Of a stretch of DNA of 34,667 nucleotides, positions 16,187 through 25,197 are shown piece after piece. The notes beneath the pieces were generated by a model. It was not told the DNA's origin and searched no databases. It saw only the letters and a program-made list of their open reading frames with translations. The translations under genes were made by a program, and so were the position numbers. Where the stretch lies: the NCBI GenBank assembly GCA_021732845.1, contig JAKFUF010000155.1:1-34667 (forward strand). Direction: 5' to 3'. Each line of letters opens with the position of its first letter. The first letter of the stretch is position 1. Source of the stretch: Planctomycetaceae bacterium. Lineage in GTDB: Bacteria > Planctomycetota > Planctomycetia > Planctomycetales > Planctomycetaceae.

Positions 16187-19100
16187 TCATCCCGCACGGC
16201 GGCGGTCATCTTCGCGAACGGGGAGTTCGACCACCGGCACGCCGAGACCGCCGAAGACGCTGGCCAGGTGCTGGTGGCAGGTGAAGAACAGCACCTGCTG
16301 GTCGCGGGCGTATTCCAGAAGAACGCCCGCGGCGGCTTCGGCCCGTTGCTGGTCGAAATTGACCAACACATCATCAAAGACCATCGGCAGTTCCACGCCC
16401 TGTTGGCGCAGTTCCTGCACCAGCGCCAGCCGCACCGCCAGGAACAGTTGTTCCCGCGTGCCGGTGCTGAGCTGCTCGATGGAGAAGCTGCTTTGCTGCG
16501 CATCTTCAATGCGCAGCTCGTGGGAATCGAGCGGAGTCCACACGTTGTGATACTTGCCACCCGTCAGGCGGTTCAGGAAGCGGGCCGCCACGGCGAGGGT
16601 CTTGGGCTGGCAGGTCCGCTCGTAACGGCTGCGCATCTCGTTGATTGTGGTTGATGCGGTTTCCAGGGCGAGCCACTCCTTGCCGGCGGCTTCGAGCCGC
16701 GCGGTGACCTGCGCCCGCTCATACCGCAACCGTGTGGCTTCGCGGTCGTCCTCCAACTGCTGCAGTTCCTGCCGCACGGCACCCATCCGCTCGCGGGCCT
16801 GCCCCAAATCGCGGTCGAGAGCCTTCAATTCCTGCTTCAGCGTTTCAATTGCCTGAGCATTTTCCTTGGGATTGAACCGCTCCAAATCCTGTTCGACGAT
16901 CGCCAGGTCGCTGTGGGCCTGCGTGATCTCCATCAACGTGTTCTGATAATCCTGGCACTGCTGTTTGAGGACCCGGCGGCGTTCGCCAAACTTGGCCCGT
17001 TCCTCGAACTCGCGACGGTTGGCGGCTCCGCCTTTAACCAGCAGCGCGTTGTACATTCGCTGCGTCTCCCGCCGCGATTCCGACAGCTTGCGGCCATCGC
17101 GTTTCTTGGCCTGCACCTCCTTGGCCATCTGCACGCGTTCCTGCTTCCGCTTGGAAAGATCGCCCAGCTTTTGCTCCCAGCGCTGCAGGACTGCCAGCGG
17201 CTTGGAGAAGTCGGCTTGAGGACCTTCCGCCCGACGGCCCAGCTCTTCGATGCGATGCTGGAACGAGGTCCACAGTCCGCGCAGGTTGTTGAGTTCAGCC
17301 ACCGCCTGCCGCCAGCGTTCACGGTGGTCGGCAGTTTCGACGAGGAGCCGCCAGGCTTCAAAGGCTTCGTCGACCTTGAGTGTCGGGGCGAAGCCGTTGT
17401 GCGCGAGCAGTTCCTGCCACGCCTGCCGCGCCGTCTCCACCTCGCGTCGGCTGTTTTTGAGTTTGCGACTGCGGTCTGCCAGTTTGACACGGGCATTCTG
17501 GATGGACTGCTGCTGGCGGCGCAGGGCTTCCAAATCAGTCATGCGGATGGCGGTCTGGTCGATGAGTTCCAGCTCACTGAGCGGCCCGGGCGGGCGGGGC
17601 ACTGCGCGACGTTCAACCAGTGGCTCTTCAATTGGCGGCGTGGTGCGGCGGGCGACTGGCTGTGGCTTCAGCACCGGTCCCGCCAGACCGGTCCGGGCCT
17701 TGCCGGAAGCACTTTTCGCCGGTGGTTCGACTCCCTTGTCGCCAGTGTCATTGGGCGGTGCGGCCGCTTCCCCATTGGAGAGATGCCCGTTGGCAGGCTC
17801 GCTAGGTGCCGGCTCAGCCGGCGGCGCAAACCCAAACACCTGGTGCTTGGTGAACTTCCAAGCCTTGTGGCTCAGATTTTTGGCATGATGCCCCGCCTTC
17901 TCCAAGGTCCGCACCAGCAATGGGAGTTCCTCTTCGGACATCTCGCCCACGAGGTCGTGGCTGTCGCTGGCGGAGTTTTCACCAGCGCTGGCAGGCGCGC
18001 GCTCCTCACGGCGGTGGCGCGTCCTCGCCGAGGCCAACCGTCCGCTGTCTTCGGCGCGGTAGCCACCGATCATCGTCAACTGATTGCGGACCGCCTGAAG
18101 TTCATCCAGATTCTTTTTCGACGAATCTTCCAACTGGTCGAGCCGCTCGCGTGCATCGCCTTCGAACTGGGTTTTGACACCCCAGGCCACACCGGCCGTG
18201 GTCAACCCGAGCAGGGCGTAGGTGAACCCAGCCACGCCGCTGCTGTGGATGCCGGTCATCAGCCCCCAGGCCCCGAGCGAAATTCCGGCGATGCAGAACA
18301 CACCGAGGACCACATACACCCACGTCGGCAGGATGTGCTGTGGGCGGATGTGCGCCAACTGTTCATCAATGCCGGCCTGACGGTCGGCGAACTCCTGCTC
18401 CCGCAGCTTGAGCGTGGCCAGTGTCTTCAGGTTTTCGTACTGCTGTCGGGCCTGGCCCAGCGCTTCGTCCACGGATTTGCCGCCGAGCGCGGCCACTTGT
18501 TCGGCCACCGCCTGCTGGCGGTTCTTGTGCGCCTGAGCCTGGCGGCGCAGGACATGCCTGACCGATGAACGGCGCAGCAGGGCCGTTTGGTAAGTGCGCG
18601 CCACGCCGGCCAGACGGTGATGCGCGGCGGGGGAGACGTCGATCGCATCCAGCGCTTCGAGCGTCCAGTTCTTTCCCAGCAGATCGCAGCGGGTTTTGAC
18701 CTCTTTTTCGATCTGTTGCACCTGGTCCGTCGCCGTCCGGATGCGGGCGTCGAGATCCTGCACCCAGCCCTTTTGCAGGACATAGCCCTGCATCGCCTCG
18801 GCGTGTTTTCCCAGTTCTGGCGGCACCAGCAATTGCGACTTCTTCACCAGTTGCTGCAGTTCCTGCTTCAGCCGCTCCCGGCGATCCTTCATCGTCCCAA
18901 GTTCGGCTTCGTATTGATGCAGTTTCGACAGACCGTCTTCGGGGAACCCCGCTGCTGCGGGAAGCTCATCCAATTCATCGCGGCACTGTTGCAGCTTCTT
19001 CCATGGTGCATGCACACGGTCCAGAAAACTGTGGCCGCGCAACTGTTCCTGCAAGCCGGCCTGCCGCGCCTGGCAACTGGTCAGTTCCTGCGTGATGTGG

Positions 19101-19762
19101 TCCCGCTGCGCTGCCAATTCCGCGTGTCGTTCCGGCAGGTGGTCAAAGTTCCGCAGTTCGGCATCCAGGCGATCCTGCTCGGCCATCAACTCGAACATCG
19201 TGCCGGAGCGTTGGGCCGGATCGTACAAGCGGCGGCGTTCCTGCCGGACACCATTGCAGGCCTCCAGCAACCGCCGGCCTTCGACGCCCATCGTCAGACC
19301 GTAAATCCGCTGGGCAACCTCCTGATCCTTGAGCGTGGCCAGTTCCTGCAATTCGCGCAGGCCCACCGCGAAGATGTTCTCGTAGACCGACTCATTGATC
19401 CCCTTGAGCAGCGCATCGAGCGTGGCTGTCGGCGACTCCATTCCACCTTTTGAGGTCCCGGCGAAACTGATTTCGCCGCGTGAGACTCCCTGCGACCGCC
19501 GCTGCAGCCGGCAGGGGCCGTCGCCCGTCAGCAGTTGGAGGCCACCGGCCTGCAGCGCATGGAAAGGATCGTCGTGCGTCGCCTCGTGCTGTGCCGCATC
19601 GCGCTGTGGGTAGCCGTAGAGCACGCTGCGGACAAACCGCATCAGTGTCGATTTTCCGGCCTCGTTGGGGCCGTACAGAACGGTCAAGCCCTGGGGATTG
19701 ACCGGAAGCTGCAGGTTTTTCCAGACACCAAACTGCTCAACCTGGATCTCGGAGATCTTCAT
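16187..19762 (-). CDS. YhaN-like SMC/Rad50-type AAA ATPase with internal membrane segments
   Basis: A 1191-residue ATPase. The N-terminus MKISEIQVEQFGVW and Walker A GPNEAGKST (31-39) match the YhaN group of SbcC/Rad50-like proteins. Long coiled coils follow, interrupted by two membrane helices (about 474-497 and 505-530) and a Pro/Ala-rich linker (about 644-724). The C-terminal head has the signature LSTGTREQLFLAVRLALV, Walker B LPMVFDDVLVNFD and the H-loop VLFFTCHQH, all intact, so ATP hydrolysis is likely. No CXXC zinc hook was seen. YhaN partners are usually YhaO-type nucleases acting on DNA ends; the upstream gene overlaps it by ATGA (19759-19762), indicating translational coupling. Start at 19762 chosen for that overlap and the family N-terminus. 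Confidence 0.88.
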   Translation of the reverse strand: MKISEIQVEQFGVWKNLQLPVNPQGLTVLYGPNEAGKSTLMRFVRSVLYGYPQRDAAQHEATHDDPFHALQAGGLQLLTGDGPCRLQRRSQGVSRGEISFAGTSKGGMESPTATLDALLKGINESVYENIFAVGLRELQELATLKDQEVAQRIYGLTMGVEGRRLLEACNGVRQERRRLYDPAQRSGTMFELMAEQDRLDAELRNFDHLPERHAELAAQRDHITQELTSCQARQAGLQEQLRGHSFLDRVHAPWKKLQQCRDELDELPAAAGFPEDGLSKLHQYEAELGTMKDRRERLKQELQQLVKKSQLLVPPELGKHAEAMQGYVLQKGWVQDLDARIRTATDQVQQIEKEVKTRCDLLGKNWTLEALDAIDVSPAAHHRLAGVARTYQTALLRRSSVRHVLRRQAQAHKNRQQAVAEQVAALGGKSVDEALGQARQQYENLKTLATLKLREQEFADRQAGIDEQLAHIRPQHILPTWVYVVLGVFCIAGISLGAWGLMTGIHSSGVAGFTYALLGLTTAGVAWGVKTQFEGDARERLDQLEDSSKKNLDELQAVRNQLTMIGGYRAEDSGRLASARTRHRREERAPASAGENSASDSHDLVGEMSEEELPLLVRTLEKAGHHAKNLSHKAWKFTKHQVFGFAPPAEPAPSEPANGHLSNGEAAAPPNDTGDKGVEPPAKSASGKARTGLAGPVLKPQPVARRTTPPIEEPLVERRAVPRPPGPLSELELIDQTAIRMTDLEALRRQQQSIQNARVKLADRSRKLKNSRREVETARQAWQELLAHNGFAPTLKVDEAFEAWRLLVETADHRERWRQAVAELNNLRGLWTSFQHRIEELGRRAEGPQADFSKPLAVLQRWEQKLGDLSKRKQERVQMAKEVQAKKRDGRKLSESRRETQRMYNALLVKGGAANRREFEERAKFGERRRVLKQQCQDYQNTLMEITQAHSDLAIVEQDLERFNPKENAQAIETLKQELKALDRDLGQARERMGAVRQELQQLEDDREATRLRYERAQVTARLEAAGKEWLALETASTTINEMRSRYERTCQPKTLAVAARFLNRLTGGKYHNVWTPLDSHELRIEDAQQSSFSIEQLSTGTREQLFLAVRLALVQELRQQGVELPMVFDDVLVNFDQQRAEAAAGVLLEYARDQQVLFFTCHQHLASVFGGLGVPVVELPVREDDRRRAG

Positions 19763-21057
19763 GCCGACGCCCCCGTTCCCGCTTCTGTCTGAGTCGAAAA
19801 CCATCGCAGGCCCATGCCGCGCGTCATGGCTGCCAGGTCAGCGGTGCCTTCCTTCGCGTTGATGTCGGTCAACAGTGCGGCAATACGCTGTTCCCACGGG
19901 TTGCCGCGGGTGAGCGCGTCCATCAGCTTGGGAGTTGGTATGGCCGCCGAAGCCGTGCCGCGTGTGAAGCGGTCGTCGAGCGCCTGATTGAATTCGCGCG
20001 AGAACCGGTCTTCGTCGCGGCTTCCACCGACATACACGGGTGTTCCAAAGTCGTGCGCGACCGGGACCTTCTGACCAGATTCACGCCGCAACTGGTCCTG
20101 CAGTTCGTGGCGGAACGCCGGCACCGAGAACGCTTCGAACATCGGCCCTGAGCCGGAAATCTTCCACGTGAGCATCCAGGCCTCATCGGTTGGCAGCGGA
20201 GTCAGCGCTTTCACCGTGGCCCGCATCCTCTGGGTCAGCCCGCCGCGGTCCAATTCCGGCGAGATCTCGAGCAGCGGATTTTCCCAACGGAGGGGGCTCA
20301 CGGGGATGAAGGTGGAACGCATCTCGTGGGGCGACCGCACCTCCCACAGGCTGCATCCGTGTGGTCCGGTCTCGCTGCTGTGCAGGCCTTGAGTCGCTCC
20401 GGGGTCGTGGGCTCGACTGCCAGGCAATTCGAAGTCGCGCGTGGCGGCGTTTCCACCCAAGGCCCAAAACTGCACGCCAACGTCACCCTGCGTGGCGAGC
20501 CACGCGTCCAGGTTTTCGGCATCGCTGGTGCTGTTGTGGGACGATTTTTCGCAGTAGGTGAGGGAGATGGTGAATGGGGCTTTGGTGGGCTCCATTCGCC
20601 GCCGTTTGGGACGGGGAGTACCGTCAGCGAAGTTCGGGGCCATCGACAGCAGTTTGGCCACTGGCTCGCCGTCGCGCTCATAGGTAATTGGCGCGGCATT
20701 CGGTTCCAGCCGGTAGACGTTCTCGCCAAACCGCAGGCCCGGCAGCCACGCCGACCAGGGGTCGCGGCGGCCGGAGGTGACGAAGGCCGGAATGTCGCGT
20801 TCTTCCAGCCGTGCCAAGCCACGGGCCAGGGCGGCCTGGCCGCGCAAGCCACAGTCGCTGCGATCGAAGCTGTCACCGACGAGGAGGAGGAAGTCGACCG
20901 AGTGCTCCAGGGCCGCGTCGATCACGCGTTCGAAGGCGGTGAGGGTGGCATCTTCGACGCGCCGCCGGACTTCAGGGGGGAAGGGACCGCACCCCTGCGG
21001 CTGATGGTCCAGCAACAACCGGGCCGCGTGAATGAACCGGAACGACTCCGACGGCAT
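19759..21057 (-). CDS. YhaO/SbcD-like metallophosphoesterase, probably catalytically dead
   Basis: A 432-residue protein with the fold of the YhaO/SbcD/Mre11 phosphoesterases. Start ATG 21057 has GGAGG seven bases upstream (21065-21069). Compared with the family: motif I HAADLHLD is here HAARLLLD (10-17), so both Asp and His of DxH are gone; motif II is kept (LLLVGDSFDRSD, 57-68); motif III GNHD is SGRRDP (95-100); motif V GHxH is GGNA (about residue 200). The frame is open and the C-terminal YhaO-like part (TQGLHSSETGPHGCSLWEV) is well preserved, so this is not simple decay. I infer a structural or DNA-binding partner of the coupled ATPase rather than a nuclease. Confidence 0.8.
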   Translation of the reverse strand: MPSESFRFIHAARLLLDHQPQGCGPFPPEVRRRVEDATLTAFERVIDAALEHSVDFLLLVGDSFDRSDCGLRGQAALARGLARLEERDIPAFVTSGRRDPWSAWLPGLRFGENVYRLEPNAAPITYERDGEPVAKLLSMAPNFADGTPRPKRRRMEPTKAPFTISLTYCEKSSHNSTSDAENLDAWLATQGDVGVQFWALGGNAATRDFELPGSRAHDPGATQGLHSSETGPHGCSLWEVRSPHEMRSTFIPVSPLRWENPLLEISPELDRGGLTQRMRATVKALTPLPTDEAWMLTWKISGSGPMFEAFSVPAFRHELQDQLRRESGQKVPVAHDFGTPVYVGGSRDEDRFSREFNQALDDRFTRGTASAAIPTPKLMDALTRGNPWEQRIAALLTDINAKEGTADLAAMTRGMGLRWFSTQTEAGTGASA

Positions 21058-21394
21058 TGTGTGGCCTCCGTACCAAGCTGCGCACATCCTGAATTGGGGT
21101 CGCCCAACACCGGCAATCCCGCGCAAGACCCAACATGGCCTCACTATACGCCTTCGAATGTCCCGCGCCTATCAAGAATCCTCGCAAATCGACGATGCGG
21201 GAAGGGAAGCGCGGCCCAGACCGCACGAATCGACGCTTCTTGTTCTTGCTCGCCGCGTTCCGTCCAACGCGATAGAATTCGCGGCGTAAGAATGCGGTGG
21301 GTGACGCGCGCCTTGACCAGTGCGATTTCCCGGGTTGTCATGTTGTGGGCCGGTTGCACTGTGGCGCGAGGTTGCTCGCTGACACGAGGATCAC
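21058..21394. other. Divergent intergenic region between yhaO-like and thioredoxin-fold genes
   Basis: This 337-base gap must hold promoters for both directions. On the minus strand a TATAGT word (21143-21148) has a TTGATA about 21 bases upstream, a poor spacing. On the plus strand TTGACC (21313-21318) has no convincing -10 partner. GAGGA at 21386-21390 is a likely ribosome-binding site for the gene at 21395. No gene or repeat was seen. Confidence 0.4.
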
Positions 21395-23698
21395 ATGGAT
21401 TTGCAGAAGATTTTCGTCTGGGTCGCGGTCGGGTTGTTCGCCTCGATTGCCGTCGCCACCTTGTCGGTTTCGTTGCTGAACACGACCGACATCCCGCTCG
21501 CGACGCAGATCCAGCGGGCCGAGCAGATTCTGATTGTCGAACCCGAATCGGATGTGGATGTTCCCGCCGGGACCGACTACCGCGTCAAGGTCAAGGAAGT
21601 GCTACGTGGCAACGTCCGCGCTGGCTCGATGATCCGTGTCATCCAGAGTGGCGATGAAAAGCAGCACCCCTCGTTCGCGGCCCAGAAGTCTTATGTGTTC
21701 CTGCTGAAGCGCGATCCTCAGGGACCCGCGTGGCTGCACGTCGACAACATCTTCCTGCCCATCGACGCCAACACTGTTCGCTACTTTGCCAACGGTAAAA
21801 CCGCCAGCGAACTGGCCATGAAAGACTTTCAATCCCTGGTCGACAAGACCAAGCCCCTCGTGGAGGTGAAGGCACGGCAGGGTTGGCCCGGCGGTTGGAT
21901 GCTGGTCATCAGCGAGAATGGGTACGACTACCCGATGGCGCTGCTGGATGTGGTCCAGGGTGGAGACGAATACGACGCCCGACTGGTCTCCAGTTCGCCG
22001 ACGATGCTGACCGCAACCGTCAAATCATTTTCCATCTCCAAAGAGGGGCGGGTCGACCTGCAGTTCGAGCAGGCAGGCCCGGGGTTTGAATTCACCGGGC
22101 AGGAGAAGGACGGGATTGTTCGCGGCGAGTTTGTCGCCGGCGACTTCAGCGTTTCTCCAGCGTGGCTGGAGCCCACGGACCTGAAAAGCCTGAAGGGTTT
22201 CGAGCAGCCACAACCCTCCGAGGGCACCGCGGAATACGTGGTTGCCCGGGAGTCTCAAAAGCCACAGGCGTTCGAGAATTTCATCGCCAGCCACCCCGAC
22301 AATCCCACCCTCATCCAGGCCTACGCCTTTCTGATCGCCACATCTCTGGCCAAGGATCCGAAGCCAGAGGAGATCAAACTCCTGGCGGAAAAATATGTAA
22401 AAACAGCGGCGGCCTGGGGGCCGCGCTTGGAAATGTTCGCCCACCTGAAACTGGGCGGAATTTTTGCCCGGTCCAAACTGAACAGTTTGGCGCTTCCCGA
22501 ATTCGACATCGTGGAGAACTCCAACACGATCGCCAAGTTGAAGCTCGATGCCAAGACGGAGCGTGCCCGCTTCTTGATGCTCACCCCTGGCCGGGAGGCC
22601 GAGGGCGTGGCTCTGGCAACCGAATTGACCACGAAGCAGAAATTCATGCCGGAGTTGACCTATCTGCTGGCCAAACAGGCGGAGAAGGATAACCGCCTGG
22701 ATGATGCGATTGCCCTGTATGCCGACATTGTCGCCCCCCCGCAGTTTGAACAGGCGGTGGTCGAGAGCGTGATGGGTCGCGTTCCGCCGACCCAATACCC
22801 CCGCGCCACGCTCGCCAAGCTGTGGGAAAAGAAGCATGGCAAACAGGACGGTTTGGAGGAATACCTGAGCCACGCGTACGAAAAGGCGTTGCGGCTCGAT
22901 CGCGAAGCGATTCCGCCAAGAAAGCCGGGCGAGGGAAACCGCGTGGCTCTGGTGGAACTGTTTACCGGTGCGACATGCGCGCCGTGCATCGCCGCGGATG
23001 TGGCGACGACTGGGTTGCAGCAGTTGTACAAACCGTCAGAGGTGATCGTTCTGCGCTATCATGAACACATCCCCGGCCCCGATCCGCTGGCCAACGACGA
23101 AACCCACATGCGTTTCATGCTCTACAAGGGTGACAAGACGCCCACCGGATTTGTGAACGGCAAGAAGATCGAACTGGGCGGGTTCATGGATCGCGCTCCT
23201 CAGACTCTCGTCGAACTTCTGGGAGAAGTTGAACCAATCCTGACGGAGAAGACGGGGGCCAAGATCGAATTGTCGGCCAAGGTTCAGGGGGACATCATTC
23301 GCGTGCAGGCCGCTGGCAGCGACACCGAGGAATTTGGCTTGAATGTCCGCCTGCGGCTGGTGCTTGCCGAAGAAAGGGTGAACTATCCCGCTGCCAACGG
23401 CATTCGCGTGCATGAAATGGTGGTGCGACAGCTTCCGCGCGGTCCAGTGGGAATTGCAGCCTCCGGGACCAGTGTGCAAACGGAAGTCGACATCGATCCG
23501 GCCCAAGTCCGCGCCGCGACCTTGGAATCTTTGACCCGGATTGAGAGCCAGGAGGGGTTCAAGTTCGAGGTGAAGCCGGTGGACCTCAAGTCTCTGGTGA
23601 TCGTCGCGATGCTGCAGGAAGAAGACACCCTGAAGATTCTGCAGTCGGCCGCGCTCAAGCTGCCCGCCCTGAAGACGGCTGAGAATCCCGCTCCGTGA
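21395..23698 (+). CDS. Membrane-anchored protein with C-terminal thioredoxin-like domain
   Basis: A 767-residue protein. An N-terminal membrane anchor (about residues 7-28) is followed by a beta-rich part (about 35-130) that resembles an OB-like carrier segment (YRVKVKEVLRGNVRAGSMIRV), then a helical, TPR-like middle (about 285-500). A thioredoxin-like segment starts near 515 with ALVELFTGATCAPCIAADVA; the CAPC pair (about 527-530) fits a redox-active CxxC. FVNGKKIELGG later in the domain resembles the cis-Pro region of such folds. The C-terminal 150 residues are beta-rich. It probably works in the periplasm, perhaps in thiol exchange; the partner is unknown. argB starts 115 bases downstream on the same strand. 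Confidence 0.75.
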   Translation: MDLQKIFVWVAVGLFASIAVATLSVSLLNTTDIPLATQIQRAEQILIVEPESDVDVPAGTDYRVKVKEVLRGNVRAGSMIRVIQSGDEKQHPSFAAQKSYVFLLKRDPQGPAWLHVDNIFLPIDANTVRYFANGKTASELAMKDFQSLVDKTKPLVEVKARQGWPGGWMLVISENGYDYPMALLDVVQGGDEYDARLVSSSPTMLTATVKSFSISKEGRVDLQFEQAGPGFEFTGQEKDGIVRGEFVAGDFSVSPAWLEPTDLKSLKGFEQPQPSEGTAEYVVARESQKPQAFENFIASHPDNPTLIQAYAFLIATSLAKDPKPEEIKLLAEKYVKTAAAWGPRLEMFAHLKLGGIFARSKLNSLALPEFDIVENSNTIAKLKLDAKTERARFLMLTPGREAEGVALATELTTKQKFMPELTYLLAKQAEKDNRLDDAIALYADIVAPPQFEQAVVESVMGRVPPTQYPRATLAKLWEKKHGKQDGLEEYLSHAYEKALRLDREAIPPRKPGEGNRVALVELFTGATCAPCIAADVATTGLQQLYKPSEVIVLRYHEHIPGPDPLANDETHMRFMLYKGDKTPTGFVNGKKIELGGFMDRAPQTLVELLGEVEPILTEKTGAKIELSAKVQGDIIRVQAAGSDTEEFGLNVRLRLVLAEERVNYPAANGIRVHEMVVRQLPRGPVGIAASGTSVQTEVDIDPAQVRAATLESLTRIESQEGFKFEVKPVDLKSLVIVAMLQEEDTLKILQSAALKLPALKTAENPAP

Positions 23699-23813
23699 TT
23701 GTATCATGGCTGTCGAAGTGCCCGTGGCTGGGAAAACGAATTCCCTGGCGGCGGGCCGTCGCGCAACAAGTCTTGTGCGGCATCCCTGCAAGAGACCGTG
23801 CCAGAGAGATTTG

Positions 23814-24686
23814 ATGGACGCTGTTCGCAAAGCCGATGTCTTGATTGAAGCGATGAGTTGGATCCGCCGGTTTCGCGACCGGCTGGTGGTCATCAAGCTG
23901 GGAGGCAGCGCGCTCGAAGACGCACAGACCGTCCGCAACCTGCTGCTGGATGTGCTCTTCATGGAGACGGTGGGAATGCATCCCGTCCTGATTCACGGGG
24001 GCGGCAAGGCGATCAACGCGGCGATGAAGGACTCTGGCCTGCAGCCACGGTTTGTTCAGGGCCGGCGCTACACGGACGAAGCCACGCTCGACATTGTGTC
24101 GCGCGTGTTGGCCGGAGAAATCTGCAACGACCTGGTCCGACAAATCCGCGAGCAGGGGGGCGATGCCAAGGGGCTGAGCTACCTGGGTGACAACTGCCTG
24201 GTCGGCGAGCGGCTGCAGCTTCCCGACGAACATGGCCAGCCGATCGACCTGGGCTATGTGGGCCAAGTCGTGAAAGTCGACACCGACCTGATCTGGAACA
24301 CCGTCCGCAGCGGGACGATCCCCATCATCCCCTCCATCGCCGTGGATGCCGCCGGGCAGCGCTACAACGTCAACGCCGACACGGCCGCCGCCGCTGTGGC
24401 CCGCAGCCTGGATGCCGAAAAGCTGATTTTCCTCAGCGACGTGCCGGGCATCATGCTCGACAAGCACAACCCCGAGACCCTGCAGTCGAACCTGACCTTC
24501 GCCCGCTGCCGCGAATTGATTGCCGATGGCACCATCGAATCGGGGATGGTTCCCAAAGTCGACGCCGCCCTGGACGCCCTGACCGCGGGTGTCCGCAAGG
24601 TGCATATCGTCGACGGCCGGATGCCGCACTCGCTGCTGCTGGAAATCTACTCAGACAAGGGGATTGGCACGGAAATCGTGCCTTGA
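23814..24686 (+). CDS. argB: Acetylglutamate kinase
   Basis: A 290-residue ArgB that phosphorylates N-acetylglutamate in arginine synthesis, in the cytoplasm. Visible motifs are VVIKLGGSALED (about residues 25-36), LIHGGGKAIN, the NVNADTAAAAVA block, KLIFLSDVPGIMLDK, and GMVPKVDAALDAL, which positions the acetylglutamate. Length and order match the family. ATG 23814 (MDAVRKADVLIEAM) is chosen because the family N-terminal helix begins there; an upstream reading to 23706 is not family-like. The tsr3-like gene follows 31 bases downstream and may be co-transcribed. Confidence 0.95.
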   Translation: MDAVRKADVLIEAMSWIRRFRDRLVVIKLGGSALEDAQTVRNLLLDVLFMETVGMHPVLIHGGGKAINAAMKDSGLQPRFVQGRRYTDEATLDIVSRVLAGEICNDLVRQIREQGGDAKGLSYLGDNCLVGERLQLPDEHGQPIDLGYVGQVVKVDTDLIWNTVRSGTIPIIPSIAVDAAGQRYNVNADTAAAAVARSLDAEKLIFLSDVPGIMLDKHNPETLQSNLTFARCRELIADGTIESGMVPKVDAALDALTAGVRKVHIVDGRMPHSLLLEIYSDKGIGTEIVP

Positions 24687-24717
24687 ACACCCCGGCGGCC
24701 GTCCACGGTCTTTCCTC

Positions 24718-25197
24718 ATGCCCCTCGATATTCTCATCCTGCGCGACCCGCGCGAATCCGTGCGCAAGTGTTCGCTCACACCCCTGCACCGGGCCGAGCT
24801 GGACGACGTGCGGTTCGTGCGGTTTCATCCCGACAAAACGATTGACGGTGGTGGCCGCGTGCTGCTGGACCCGGAAGGCGACGAGATCACCGAAGAGGAC
24901 CGGGGTTTCGGCCTCGTCCTCATCGACTGCTGCTGGCGGCGTCTGCCCCGGCTCCGGCAATCGCTGGTGGGCGAGTTGCGGCCGCGCCGCCTGCCGCCGC
25001 TCGTCACGGCCTATCCTCGTCGCAGCTTCAAGTTCGACGACCCGGACGCCGGCCTGGCCTCCATTGAGGCTCTCTACGCCGCCACCGTGCTGCTCGGTGA
25101 ACCCCGGCCGGAACTCCTCACCGGCTACCATTTTGCCGACGAGTTTCTGCGGCTGAATACGAGGTGGGTTGAAACCCACGCTACGCGACTCCCGTAG
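24718..25197 (+). CDS. Tsr3-like protein (rRNA aminocarboxypropyltransferase family)
   Basis: A 159-residue protein. DPRESVRKCSLTPL (N-terminus), LLDPEGDEITEEDRG, the VLIDCCW block, RRLPPLVTAYPRRSFKF and GLASIEALYAATVLLG line up in order with archaeal and eukaryotic Tsr3 (there: DPKKCT, DCSW, RRLPxLVAANPVNYG, LSxxEAxAAALYIxG). Tsr3 transfers the 3-amino-3-carboxypropyl group of SAM to a hypermodified uridine of small-subunit rRNA. The related bacterial DTW proteins (tRNA acp3U) share the fold, but the motifs here look closer to Tsr3. The last 12 codons and the stop come from the first unit of the downstream tandem array, so the original C-terminus was changed or lost. It follows argB by 31 bases. 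Confidence 0.65.
   Translation: MPLDILILRDPRESVRKCSLTPLHRAELDDVRFVRFHPDKTIDGGGRVLLDPEGDEITEEDRGFGLVLIDCCWRRLPRLRQSLVGELRPRRLPPLVTAYPRRSFKFDDPDAGLASIEALYAATVLLGEPRPELLTGYHFADEFLRLNTRWVETHATRLP

Noticed and set aside
16913-18568. Long plus-strand frame of 551 codons
   Set aside because: It is antisense to the YhaN-like ATPase, whose motifs are clear; the frame is a GC-rich shadow.
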